Shown here one piece after another: positions 8,495-16,454 of a stretch of 46,438 nt of DNA. The position numbers were made by a program, and so were the translations under genes. The notes under the pieces were generated by a model. It was not told the DNA's origin. It made no database searches and was given only the letters and a program-made list of their open reading frames with translations. This DNA comes from an uncultured Bacilli bacterium (GTDB lineage: Bacteria > Bacillota_I > Bacilli_A > RFN20 > CAG-826): assembly GCA_905235515.1 (NCBI GenBank), contig CAJOLV010000002.1, positions 85,924-132,361 on the forward strand. The letters run 5' to 3'. Position 1 is the stretch's first letter, and every line of letters starts with the position of its first letter.

Positions 8495-9052
8495 ATGATT
8501 TATTTTTTAAGAGGTAAAGTAGTTTTAAAAGATAAAGATACATTGGTAATTGATGTAAGAGATGTTGGTTATCAAGTTTTAGTGAGCCACATTGACGATT
8601 ATGAAATTGGCCAAGAAGTTTTTGTCTATACATATAATGTTGTACGAGAAGATGAACAATATTTAGTGGCCTTTAATTCTTTAGAAGAAAAATCTGTCTT
8701 CTTATCATTAATTAAAGTCAAAGGTTTAGGCCCAAAAACTGTTATCGGTGCATTAAGCGCAACAAGCCCAGATCAAGTTGTTGCTGCGATTAGTTCAAAT
8801 AATGTTGCCTATTTAAAGAAACTCCCAGGAATTGGTGCTAAAGCCGCTGGTCAAATCATTCTTGATTTGAAGGGTGAATTAACAGGCGATGGCAAAAAAG
8901 GTGATCCAGGCGTCTATGACATTGTTTACGATGCTCTTAAAGAACTCGGCTTCAAAGGCGCCGCTATTGATCGAGTCTTAGCTAGCATTAATGAACCAGG
9001 AGCAACCCCTGAGGAAGTCATTAAAATCGCCTTATCTAAGCTTAGGAAGTAG
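8495..9052 (+). CDS. ruvA: Holliday junction helicase subunit RuvA
   Basis: 185 residues, slightly short for RuvA. It has the N-terminal OB domain (MIYFLRGKVVLKDKDTLVIDV), the paired helix-hairpin-helix elements (VKGLGPKTVIGAL and LPGIGAKAAGQIILDLKGEL) and the small C-terminal domain that contacts RuvB. A strong ribosome site, ATAGGAGGG, precedes ATG 8495. ruvB follows after two bases. Confidence 0.97.
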   Translation: MIYFLRGKVVLKDKDTLVIDVRDVGYQVLVSHIDDYEIGQEVFVYTYNVVREDEQYLVAFNSLEEKSVFLSLIKVKGLGPKTVIGALSATSPDQVVAAISSNNVAYLKKLPGIGAKAAGQIILDLKGELTGDGKKGDPGVYDIVYDALKELGFKGAAIDRVLASINEPGATPEEVIKIALSKLRK

Positions 9053-9054
9053 TT

Positions 9055-10077
9055 ATGTCAAGATTATTAGATGCTCATTTATCAGGTAATGAAAAAGCGG
9101 AAGAAACTAGTCTTCGTCCTTTGACATTGGATGATTATGTAGGACAAAAAGATTTAAAGAAAAATCTTCGCGTTTTTATTGGCGCTGCTCTTCATAGAGA
9201 TGAACCAATTGACCATATATTATTCTATGGCCCTCCAGGATTAGGTAAGACAACACTCGCCTATGTCATCGCTAATGAAATGCATGCAAAAATCCATGTT
9301 GCAAGTGGTCCAAGTTTAGAAAAAAGTGGTGATTTAGCCGCTATTCTTTCGGAACTGGAACCTGGTGATATTCTCTTTATTGATGAGATTCATCGTTTAC
9401 CACGAGTCGTGGAAGAAAGTTTATATACAGCAATGGAAGATTTTAAATTTTCTATTGTCTTAAATAGAGAGAACGGTTCTCGTGTTTTAACTTTAGATTT
9501 GCCACCTTTCACCTTAATTGGCGCAACAACAAGAGCTGGAAATCTCTCTTCCCCGTTAAGAGCGAGATTTGGTATTTCTGAAAAATTAAATTTTTATGAC
9601 ATCGATGAAACAACACAAATTGTCCAGAGGACATCGAAAGTTTTCAATTGTCCAATCGATGAGGACGCCGCTTTAGAAATCGCTAAAAGAAGTCGTGGCA
9701 CTCCTCGTATTGCTAACCGCTTATTTAGACGCGTCAGAGACTTTGTGAATTTTGAAGGCAAAGACCATATCGAGATGTCTGATGCTGTTAATGCTTTACA
9801 AGCTTTAAAGGTTGATGCGATTGGGTTAGATGATGTTGATATCCGTTATTTAAAAACATTGATTGGTCGCTTTAATGGCGGTCCTGTTGGCTTAGAAACT
9901 TTAGCTAATGCTATCGGAGAAGAAATTAATAACTTAGAAGATGTCTATGAACCATACTTATTACAAATTGGTTTCATTGATCGTACCCCTAGAGGTCGAA
10001 TAGCTAACGAGAGTGCTTATAAGCATTTGAAGATTAAACATCAAGTCGATTTATTCTCGACAAATTATAACGATTAA
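9055..10077 (+). CDS. ruvB: Holliday junction branch-migration ATPase RuvB
   Basis: 340 residues. AAA+ motor that drives branch migration with RuvA. Walker A is GPPGLGKTTLA (about 60-70), Walker B is DILFIDEIHRL, sensor 1 is GATTRAG and the winged-helix C-domain has RTPRGRIA. It begins with the RPLTLDDYVGQ signature. The last residues contain QVDLF (330-334), a beta-clamp-binding-like pentapeptide that I do not recognise as usual in RuvB. The start TAG-TT-ATG lacks a Shine-Dalgarno sequence and is probably coupled to ruvA. queA and tgt, usual neighbours, are absent. Confidence 0.98.
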   Translation: MSRLLDAHLSGNEKAEETSLRPLTLDDYVGQKDLKKNLRVFIGAALHRDEPIDHILFYGPPGLGKTTLAYVIANEMHAKIHVASGPSLEKSGDLAAILSELEPGDILFIDEIHRLPRVVEESLYTAMEDFKFSIVLNRENGSRVLTLDLPPFTLIGATTRAGNLSSPLRARFGISEKLNFYDIDETTQIVQRTSKVFNCPIDEDAALEIAKRSRGTPRIANRLFRRVRDFVNFEGKDHIEMSDAVNALQALKVDAIGLDDVDIRYLKTLIGRFNGGPVGLETLANAIGEEINNLEDVYEPYLLQIGFIDRTPRGRIANESAYKHLKIKHQVDLFSTNYND

Positions 10078-10084
10078 TTATAAT

Positions 10085-10124
10085 AGTGGGTTAATTTTGT
10101 AGAAATATAATACCCACTTTTTCT
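10085..10124 (+). terminator. Terminator after ruvB
   Basis: AGTGGGT (10085-10091) pairs with ACCCACT (10112-10118) across a 20-base AT-rich loop, followed by TTTTTCTTT. Confidence 0.6.
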
Positions 10125-10154
10125 TTACTCAAAATGATATTTGTTCACCAAGTG

Positions 10155-10170
10155 TGTCCTATTTAGGACA
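10155..10170. promoter_or_regulatory. Perfect inverted repeat upstream of secDF
   Basis: TGTCCTA-TT-TAGGACA has seven-base arms and a two-base centre, with no following T run. It looks like an operator for a dimeric regulator rather than a terminator. Its protein is unknown. Confidence 0.45.
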
Positions 10171-10235
10171 ACGTTTCTAAAAGCAATCAAAACAAAGTAT
10201 TTGAATTATAATTATAATTCGTGTATTGTTATACA

Positions 10236-10261
10236 TAGTCGCGACTACAGATGTATGTCGC
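10236..10261. promoter_or_regulatory. Palindrome and hairpin just before the secDF ribosome site
   Basis: TAGTCGCGACTA (10236-10247) is a perfect 12-base palindrome. GCGAC (10241-10245) can instead pair with GTCGC (10257-10261), immediately before the AGGAGG ribosome site, so two mutually exclusive folds are possible. This could tune secDF translation; it is inference only. Confidence 0.35.
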
Positions 10262-10276
10262 AGGAGGAAGTATTAT

Positions 10277-12943
10277 ATGCGTAGATTATGGGCTTACATC
10301 CTATTAGCGTTTACATCCTTAGTACTTGTTGGTGTGTCATTTGCACCCGTATTAAAGAACGCTAATTCAAACATCGACTATCAATCTGGACGTGAAATCA
10401 CATTCCATATTGAAGCCAAAGACGATGGACCAGAAGTAACAAAAGAAAAATTAGAAGAAGTTGCTGACATCATGAAAGATCGTTTAGCCAATCAAAATGT
10501 CACCCGTTATGAGATTGACATTGAAGGTGAAGACAAGATTTCTATCACTCTTTCACAAGATTACAGTCAACAATATTCTAACATCATTCAATATATGGAA
10601 TTTGATGGCTCTTTTGCTTTGACCAATAGCGCTGGTGACTTTGCTTTAGCCGATGAATTCTTATTAGAAGATGGCAAGGCCACTTTAGAAACATATAACA
10701 ATTATCCATGTATCACTCTTCCAGTGAACATTGAATCCGAAGAATATAAGAAAGTCTTTGAAGCCGCAAAAGGTGAAGATGCTAAACCAGAACAAATCAA
10801 TACCGGCTCTGAAGATGAAACTGTTGATGCATACTATATGTACCTTTGGTATGGATTTAAAGAAGAATATATTTCCCCTGACACAGACTACGCCTCCGAC
10901 TCCCATATCATCATCAAATTTAGAATTCAAGACACCGGTGATGGTGCCAGCCAATATTTCCCAGATACAGACAATAAATTATTCTCAATTGTCAATTTAG
11001 ACTCTGATGGTGATGGCACAGCGACATATAATGAAAAGAAAGTCGCTTACGACACCGCTAATTACTATATTAATTTATTAAACGCTTCCAAATTAGACGT
11101 AGAAGTGAAAAATATTGGTAGCAAATATGTCCCAGCATGGGTCGAACAAACCATTGGTTTAAGCGATACTTCATACGTCGCTTTAACCCCAACATTAATC
11201 GCTACTTTAGCTGCTTTAGTGTTAGTGTCCATTCTCTTAGTCTATTTCTTCCGTTTAGGTGCAGTGAGTGTCATTGTTAACACAATCGCTTCTGTCTTTG
11301 CGGGATTAGGCGCGATGGTCTTATTAACCGCTGAATATACGACAATCTCTATCTTTGCCTTTATTGCTGTAGCAATGGCTTCCTTAATTAGTGGCATTAT
11401 CTATTTAACAAAGTTAAAAGATGAAGCATATCGTGGTAGAAGCTTAAAGAAAGCGAACTCCGAAGGTTCTAAAAAAGCCTTATTACCAATCGTTGATGTC
11501 AACGTGGTTTTAATCCTCTTAGGAGTCTTTGGCTACTTAATTGGTGGTCAAGCTATGAGAACATTTGCCGCTATTACAGTATTAGGTGGCATTGCTTCCA
11601 TTATCTTAAATACTATTATTTTAAAACTCTTTATGTGGTTACCAACTAACGCGACCATTTTACAAGGTAAATACGCTGCATTTGGTATTGATTCGGAAAA
11701 AGTTCCAGACTTAATTAATGAAGAAAAACCATCTTACTTTGGCCCATACGCTGATAAAGATTTAACAAAAGGCAAATGGAAAGTTGGTATTGGTGGTGCC
11801 GTTGTTTTAGTGGCCACAATTATTGGTATGATTATCTTTGGTGCTTTAAATGGTAACATTTACGCTGAACCATCTAGCACTAATAACAGCAAAATCTATT
11901 TTGAAACAACATTAACAGAAACTTCCGAAATTAACGATCCAAAGATTAAAGATATTTTATCTAAAACATATGTTTACACTGGTGATGGAGATACAACTTT
12001 AACCGAAGAAGAAAGAGCTACCGCTAAAGCCATTTCTTCCTTTGGAATCTCTTCCATTGATAGTGAAGATAGACAATATGTTGATAAAGTTGGCGATGAT
12101 GATATTACACATTATTTAACTATTGTTACCTTAAACGGCACGATTGATGAAAACTTACATGCTTATTATCAAGATAGCGATGCTAATATCCTCTTTACCC
12201 AAGATGATGGTGACGCCAATTACGTTAGTAACTTAATTAATAACCTCATTACCAGTGAACACGCTGTTTTAGAAAGCGTTGCAACTGCTTCTTTAAAGAC
12301 AGTAGAAGCTCACACAATTGGTCAACCTAACGCCTTGCACATTGCTTTAAGTGCTTTAGCAGGATTAGGCGCTGCCTCATTATATATCTTATTAAGATAT
12401 AGATTATCCCGTGGCTTAGCCGCAACCTTATTAGCAGCCGCTGCTGGTACAATTTCCATTGGTTTATTATCATTGATCCATTTACCAGTTATTGGTGGTT
12501 ACACCGTGGTTATCGCGCCACTAGCTATCTTATTCTCACTCTCTTTATCCATCTTATTTATGAATAAAGAAAGAGAATTAATTGCTGAAGATAAAACAAA
12601 AGATAATTCCCTAGAAAATAGAAAAGCAATCGCTATTAGAGCGACATCAATCTCTTATGTCGCAGTGACAATTGCCGCTGTGGTTTGTGTCTTTGTTGCC
12701 ATTAACTTCTTCGGCTTTGGTGCTAACTCAATGGCGTTATCCTTCATTGCTTTAATCGTTTCTATGTTAGTAGTGACAGTGGTTAATCCAATTGTCATCG
12801 CTCCATTAAGTAATCTCTTCTATCAATTATTCTCTCGCATTAACGTGAGAAAACCAGTTGCCAAAAAGAAGAAAGCAAAAGTGCGTAAAGTCAATAAATC
12901 CGCAGAACCTGAAGAAGCAATCTTCATTGGCATTAACGACTAA
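10277..12943 (+). CDS. secDF: SecDF fused protein-export membrane protein
   Basis: 888 residues from ATG 10277, chosen because AGGAGG lies just upstream and MRRLWAYILLAFTSLVL is a proper first membrane segment; an earlier ATG at 10226 adds 17 atypical residues. SecD and SecF are joined in one chain, as in Bacillus. After the first segment comes a large outer P1 domain (SGREITFHIEA), then two blocks of membrane helices separated by a second outer domain (about 550-690), and a basic cytoplasmic tail (KKKKAKVRKVNK). It uses the proton gradient to help SecYEG translocation. An EF-hand-like loop (D242 to E253) lies in the first outer domain. yajC, often upstream, is absent. Confidence 0.94.
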   Translation: MRRLWAYILLAFTSLVLVGVSFAPVLKNANSNIDYQSGREITFHIEAKDDGPEVTKEKLEEVADIMKDRLANQNVTRYEIDIEGEDKISITLSQDYSQQYSNIIQYMEFDGSFALTNSAGDFALADEFLLEDGKATLETYNNYPCITLPVNIESEEYKKVFEAAKGEDAKPEQINTGSEDETVDAYYMYLWYGFKEEYISPDTDYASDSHIIIKFRIQDTGDGASQYFPDTDNKLFSIVNLDSDGDGTATYNEKKVAYDTANYYINLLNASKLDVEVKNIGSKYVPAWVEQTIGLSDTSYVALTPTLIATLAALVLVSILLVYFFRLGAVSVIVNTIASVFAGLGAMVLLTAEYTTISIFAFIAVAMASLISGIIYLTKLKDEAYRGRSLKKANSEGSKKALLPIVDVNVVLILLGVFGYLIGGQAMRTFAAITVLGGIASIILNTIILKLFMWLPTNATILQGKYAAFGIDSEKVPDLINEEKPSYFGPYADKDLTKGKWKVGIGGAVVLVATIIGMIIFGALNGNIYAEPSSTNNSKIYFETTLTETSEINDPKIKDILSKTYVYTGDGDTTLTEEERATAKAISSFGISSIDSEDRQYVDKVGDDDITHYLTIVTLNGTIDENLHAYYQDSDANILFTQDDGDANYVSNLINNLITSEHAVLESVATASLKTVEAHTIGQPNALHIALSALAGLGAASLYILLRYRLSRGLAATLLAAAAGTISIGLLSLIHLPVIGGYTVVIAPLAILFSLSLSILFMNKERELIAEDKTKDNSLENRKAIAIRATSISYVAVTIAAVVCVFVAINFFGFGANSMALSFIALIVSMLVVTVVNPIVIAPLSNLFYQLFSRINVRKPVAKKKKAKVRKVNKSAEPEEAIFIGIND

Positions 12944-12951
12944 TTAGAATT

Positions 12952-12977
12952 GGGCTACTTTATGTAGCCCTTTATTT
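12952..12977 (+). terminator. Terminator after secDF
   Basis: GGGCTAC-TTTAT-GTAGCCC (12952-12970) is a seven-pair hairpin followed by TTTATTT. The recJ start codon is only 14 bases past the stem. Confidence 0.8.
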
Positions 12978-12984
12978 CACATTT

Positions 12985-14544
12985 ATGAATCAAGATTTAT
13001 TTCACCGTTTATTAGATTTTTATCATATTAGCGAGGACTATTATCAAAAGCTAATTGCTCCTGTTTCTATTGATTCTTTTGCTTTTGGTCATCAATTCGA
13101 TCATATTGATGTAGCGATTGCATTGGTAAAAGAAACCATGGCTAAACATGGCAAAATTATGATATATGGTGATTATGACGCTGATGGGATTATGGGAACA
13201 TCAATTTTAGTAAAGATGTTTTCATATCAAAATTACCCAGTTAGTTACTATATTCCATCTCGTTATATGGATGGTTACGGTTTAACCTTAAATAAAGCTC
13301 AGGAAGCCATTGATAATGGTGTTGATTTAATGATTTGTGTTGATAATGGTGTATCAGCTTTTGAGCCAATTAAATTATTAAAAGATAATGGCGTTAAAGT
13401 ATTGGTTTTAGACCATCATGAAATTCAAGAAGAATTGCCAGTGGCAGATGTGATTTTGCATCCAACATTTGATCATTTTGGCCTTACTCCATCAAGTGGC
13501 GCGTTTGTCGCTTTTAATTTTTCTCGCGCTTTTCTCAGTCGCTTTGATAAATATTTATCAACATTAGCCTCTATATCTCTAATTAGTGATATGATGCCAT
13601 TACAAGAATATAACCGTGAACTATTGAGAATCGTTTTTGAAAATTATATCGAAGGTGAATTTTTACAACTTGATTTATTAAAAGAAGAAGAACCCTTTAA
13701 TGAAACCACAATCGGGATGAAAATTGCTCCGAAGATTAACTCGATTGGTCGAGTTTTAACTGATACATCTGTCAATCTTTTGGTGAAATTTTTTACAAGC
13801 GAAATCAAAGAAGAAATATTACACTACATAGATTGGATTAATCAAACTAATGAAGAGAGAAAAAATCTCTCCAAAGCTGTTGCTAACCAGGAACTTGAAA
13901 TAAACGATAATGAAAAGGGTATTATCTATATTAGTGACGCAAAAGAAGGTATTCTTGGATTAATCGCTAATAATCTATTAAATAAATATGGTTTACCAGT
14001 AATAGCCTTAGCAAGAGATATAGAAAAAGGTATCTATAAAGGTAGTGCGAGAGCACCTGAAGGCTTTTCGATTGTTGATGCATTTAATGCTTGTTCAGAT
14101 TTTACCAGTGCGGCTGGTGGACACGCCTTAGCGGGTGGATGTACGATAAGAGAAGATCAAATTGATGAATTTAAAAAAGCGTTTATCGATTATTGCAATA
14201 ATCATCCAATCAAACTAGTGGAGCATGAAACGATTGACTTAGGACTAAATGAATTAACTTTTGATAACTATGAGTTAGTCAAGAGTTTTTCACCGTTTGG
14301 AGAATCATGGCCAAATCCAGTTTTTACCCTTCGTCACATCGCCACAAGAGCGTTGTTTTTCTCCCGTACTAGAGAACATATTTTTACACAAATTGGTCAA
14401 AAAACACGCATCGTGGGATTTAATTTTTCTTACGATTCAATTAGACAATATCAGTTCATTGATATGGAAGGGATATTGCGATTAAATTCTTATAATGGAA
14501 ACACCAATCTAGAGTTTTTTACTAAGAAAATAAAAAGTTATTAA
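12985..14544 (+). CDS. recJ: Single-strand-specific exonuclease RecJ (short form)
   Basis: 519 residues against about 570 in E. coli and more in Bacillus, so the core without C-terminal additions. DHH motifs are GDYDADGIMGTS, VDNGVSAF and DHHEI. The DHHA1 domain has GSARAPEGFS and GGHALAGG. It degrades single strands 5' to 3' in recombination and mismatch repair. The position after secDF matches Bacillus. No Shine-Dalgarno sequence precedes ATG 12985, which closely follows the secDF terminator. Confidence 0.94.
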   Translation: MNQDLFHRLLDFYHISEDYYQKLIAPVSIDSFAFGHQFDHIDVAIALVKETMAKHGKIMIYGDYDADGIMGTSILVKMFSYQNYPVSYYIPSRYMDGYGLTLNKAQEAIDNGVDLMICVDNGVSAFEPIKLLKDNGVKVLVLDHHEIQEELPVADVILHPTFDHFGLTPSSGAFVAFNFSRAFLSRFDKYLSTLASISLISDMMPLQEYNRELLRIVFENYIEGEFLQLDLLKEEEPFNETTIGMKIAPKINSIGRVLTDTSVNLLVKFFTSEIKEEILHYIDWINQTNEERKNLSKAVANQELEINDNEKGIIYISDAKEGILGLIANNLLNKYGLPVIALARDIEKGIYKGSARAPEGFSIVDAFNACSDFTSAAGGHALAGGCTIREDQIDEFKKAFIDYCNNHPIKLVEHETIDLGLNELTFDNYELVKSFSPFGESWPNPVFTLRHIATRALFFSRTREHIFTQIGQKTRIVGFNFSYDSIRQYQFIDMEGILRLNSYNGNTNLEFFTKKIKSY

Positions 14545-14574
14545 AAAATAACTTGCAAAACAATATTTAAAAAC

Positions 14575-14603
14575 GGAATATATTAATATATTCCTTTTAT
14601 TTT
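14575..14603 (+). terminator. Terminator after recJ
   Basis: GGAATATATT/AATATATTCC (14575-14594) is a perfect 20-base palindrome followed by TTTTATTTT. The next gene's ATG at 14604 follows directly, so the T tract is also that gene's upstream region. Confidence 0.7.
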
Positions 14604-16454
14604 ATGTTTAACAAGTATCTTAGAAAATACTATAAAAAATACGCAATATTCCTAATCTTAGGGGTATTGACTTTAGTCGCGATTGATTATGCCCAATTAT
14701 ATCTCCCAGAATTCTTAGGCAAGATCGTTGGTTTATTTACTGATGCAGAAAAAAGTGGTAGTTTTGACACTATTATTGATGGTCGTTCAATCATTGATCA
14801 AGTCCTTGAAATTGTTAAATATACGATATTACTTGCCGTTGCAATGATGCTTGGAAGAATCTTATGGAGATTATTAATTTTCCATTCTAGCAAGGGAATT
14901 GAAGCCGGTTTAAGACATGATATGTTTTTAAAAGCCGAGAAACTACCTGTTGAATATTATCACACAAACACTGTTGGAACAGTCATGTCGTGGTTTACAA
15001 ATGACGTGGAAACAATTGAAGAATTCTTCGGTTGGGGCACGGTGATGATTGTTGATGCTTTCTTTTTATCGGTGCTCGTTGTTTATAGGATGTTATCCTA
15101 TAATGTACCAATGTCTTTATTAATGTTTATTCCTTTAATTCTTATTGTTGTTTGGGGTGCTTTAGTGGAGAAATTTTTCTCAATACGTTGGGAAAATCGT
15201 CAAAAAGCTTATGACAAATTATATGATTTTTCTCAGGAAACATTCACAGGCGTCAGGGTTATTAAAGCTTTTGTAAAAGAACAACAAGAACTAAGAGCGT
15301 TTGCCAAAGTGGCGAAAAAGAATCAAGATGCGAATGTAAAATTTGTGGTTTTTAATGCTTTCTTTGATTTAATTATTGAAATAATTATTGCAATGGTCGT
15401 TGTTTTAGTTCTTTGGCTCGGTGGATATTATGTCTATTTATACGCAACTGGTGGTATGCCAAAATTATTTGGTATTGAATTTACATTTTCCGCTGCTGAT
15501 TTAGCGACAATGCTCGGTTATTTTGATTTAATCATTTGGCCAATGATTGCTCTTGGTCAAATTATTTCAATGTATTCTAGATGTAAAACATCTATGAAAA
15601 GGATTGCTCACTTCTTAGATGCTCCAGAAGATATTTTTGATAAGGCTGACGCCTTAGAAATCGATGATGTGAAAGGCGAAATCACCTTTAAAAATTTCAC
15701 ATTTACTTACCCGGGTGAAAACAAAAAGCCATGGTTAAAGAATATTAATTTAACCATCAAAGCTGGTGAGACAATTGGTATCATTGGTAAGATCGGTAGT
15801 GGGAAGACGACACTTGCAAATTCTTTATTAAGAATTTATAACGTCGATGAAAATGAAGTTTTCATTGATGGAGTGGATATTATGAATATCAAATTAGATA
15901 GCTTAAGAAGCGCAATTGCCTATGTCCCACAAGATAACTTCTTATTCTCCGATACAATTAAAAGAAATATCGCTTTTGGAGATATTAATTTAGATGATGA
16001 GACAGTCAAACAAGCCGCAAAATTTGCGTGTGTTGATGAAGACATTGAAGGCTTTAAAGATAAATATGAGACAGTGACTGGTGAAAGAGGTGTCACTCTT
16101 TCTGGTGGTCAAAAACAAAGAATTAGTATCGCAAGAGCTTTTATTAAAAATAGCCCAATACTAATTTTTGATGATAGTGTCTCAGCAGTTGACACCAAAA
16201 CCGAAGAGATTATCTTAAGAAATATTAAAGAACAAAGAAAAGGTAAAACTACATTAGTAGTTTCCTCGCGTGTTTCCACTGTTATCGGCTTAGACAAAAT
16301 TATTGTTTTAAATAATGGTGAACTCGAAGGTTTTGATACACCACACAATTTATTTAATACTTCTCCAACATATAAGAGAATGGTCCTCTTACAACAATTA
16401 GAGGAAGAAAAAGTGAATAGAGAGGAGGGTTTGAGCGATGGCGGAACAAACTGA
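14604..16454 (+). CDS. ABC exporter half-transporter, degenerate-site subunit (BmrC/LmrC-like)
   Basis: 616 residues: an N-terminal six-helix exporter domain (about 1-330) and a nucleotide-binding domain. Walker A is GKIGSGKTT, the signature is LSGGQKQR and Walker B is LIFDDSVSAVD, with Asp in place of the catalytic Glu. The H-loop reads SSRVST, where most members have SHRxST, so the histidine is replaced by Ser. Together with the next gene's LSQGQ signature this builds one degenerate and one consensus ATP site, typical of heterodimeric multidrug exporters. No C39 peptidase domain is present, so it cannot by itself mature the double-glycine peptide. It overlaps the next gene by 17 bases. Substrate unknown. 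Confidence 0.9.
   Translation: MFNKYLRKYYKKYAIFLILGVLTLVAIDYAQLYLPEFLGKIVGLFTDAEKSGSFDTIIDGRSIIDQVLEIVKYTILLAVAMMLGRILWRLLIFHSSKGIEAGLRHDMFLKAEKLPVEYYHTNTVGTVMSWFTNDVETIEEFFGWGTVMIVDAFFLSVLVVYRMLSYNVPMSLLMFIPLILIVVWGALVEKFFSIRWENRQKAYDKLYDFSQETFTGVRVIKAFVKEQQELRAFAKVAKKNQDANVKFVVFNAFFDLIIEIIIAMVVVLVLWLGGYYVYLYATGGMPKLFGIEFTFSAADLATMLGYFDLIIWPMIALGQIISMYSRCKTSMKRIAHFLDAPEDIFDKADALEIDDVKGEITFKNFTFTYPGENKKPWLKNINLTIKAGETIGIIGKIGSGKTTLANSLLRIYNVDENEVFIDGVDIMNIKLDSLRSAIAYVPQDNFLFSDTIKRNIAFGDINLDDETVKQAAKFACVDEDIEGFKDKYETVTGERGVTLSGGQKQRISIARAFIKNSPILIFDDSVSAVDTKTEEIILRNIKEQRKGKTTLVVSSRVSTVIGLDKIIVLNNGELEGFDTPHNLFNTSPTYKRMVLLQQLEEEKVNREEGLSDGGTN

Noticed and set aside
10226-10276. Earlier secDF start at 10226
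   Set aside because: It would add residues not typical of SecDF and would place the AGGAGG ribosome site inside the coding region.
10731-11000. 89-residue + strand frame within secDF
   Set aside because: It overlaps secDF in another frame and has low-complexity Lys/Thr/Pro composition; shadow of the real gene.
14553-14580. A third copy of the two-box module before the ABC exporter (TTGCAA ... GAATA)
   Set aside because: Only TGCAA and GAATA match, the distance is one base shorter than in copies A and B, there is no AGGAGG, and the GAATA belongs to the recJ terminator palindrome.
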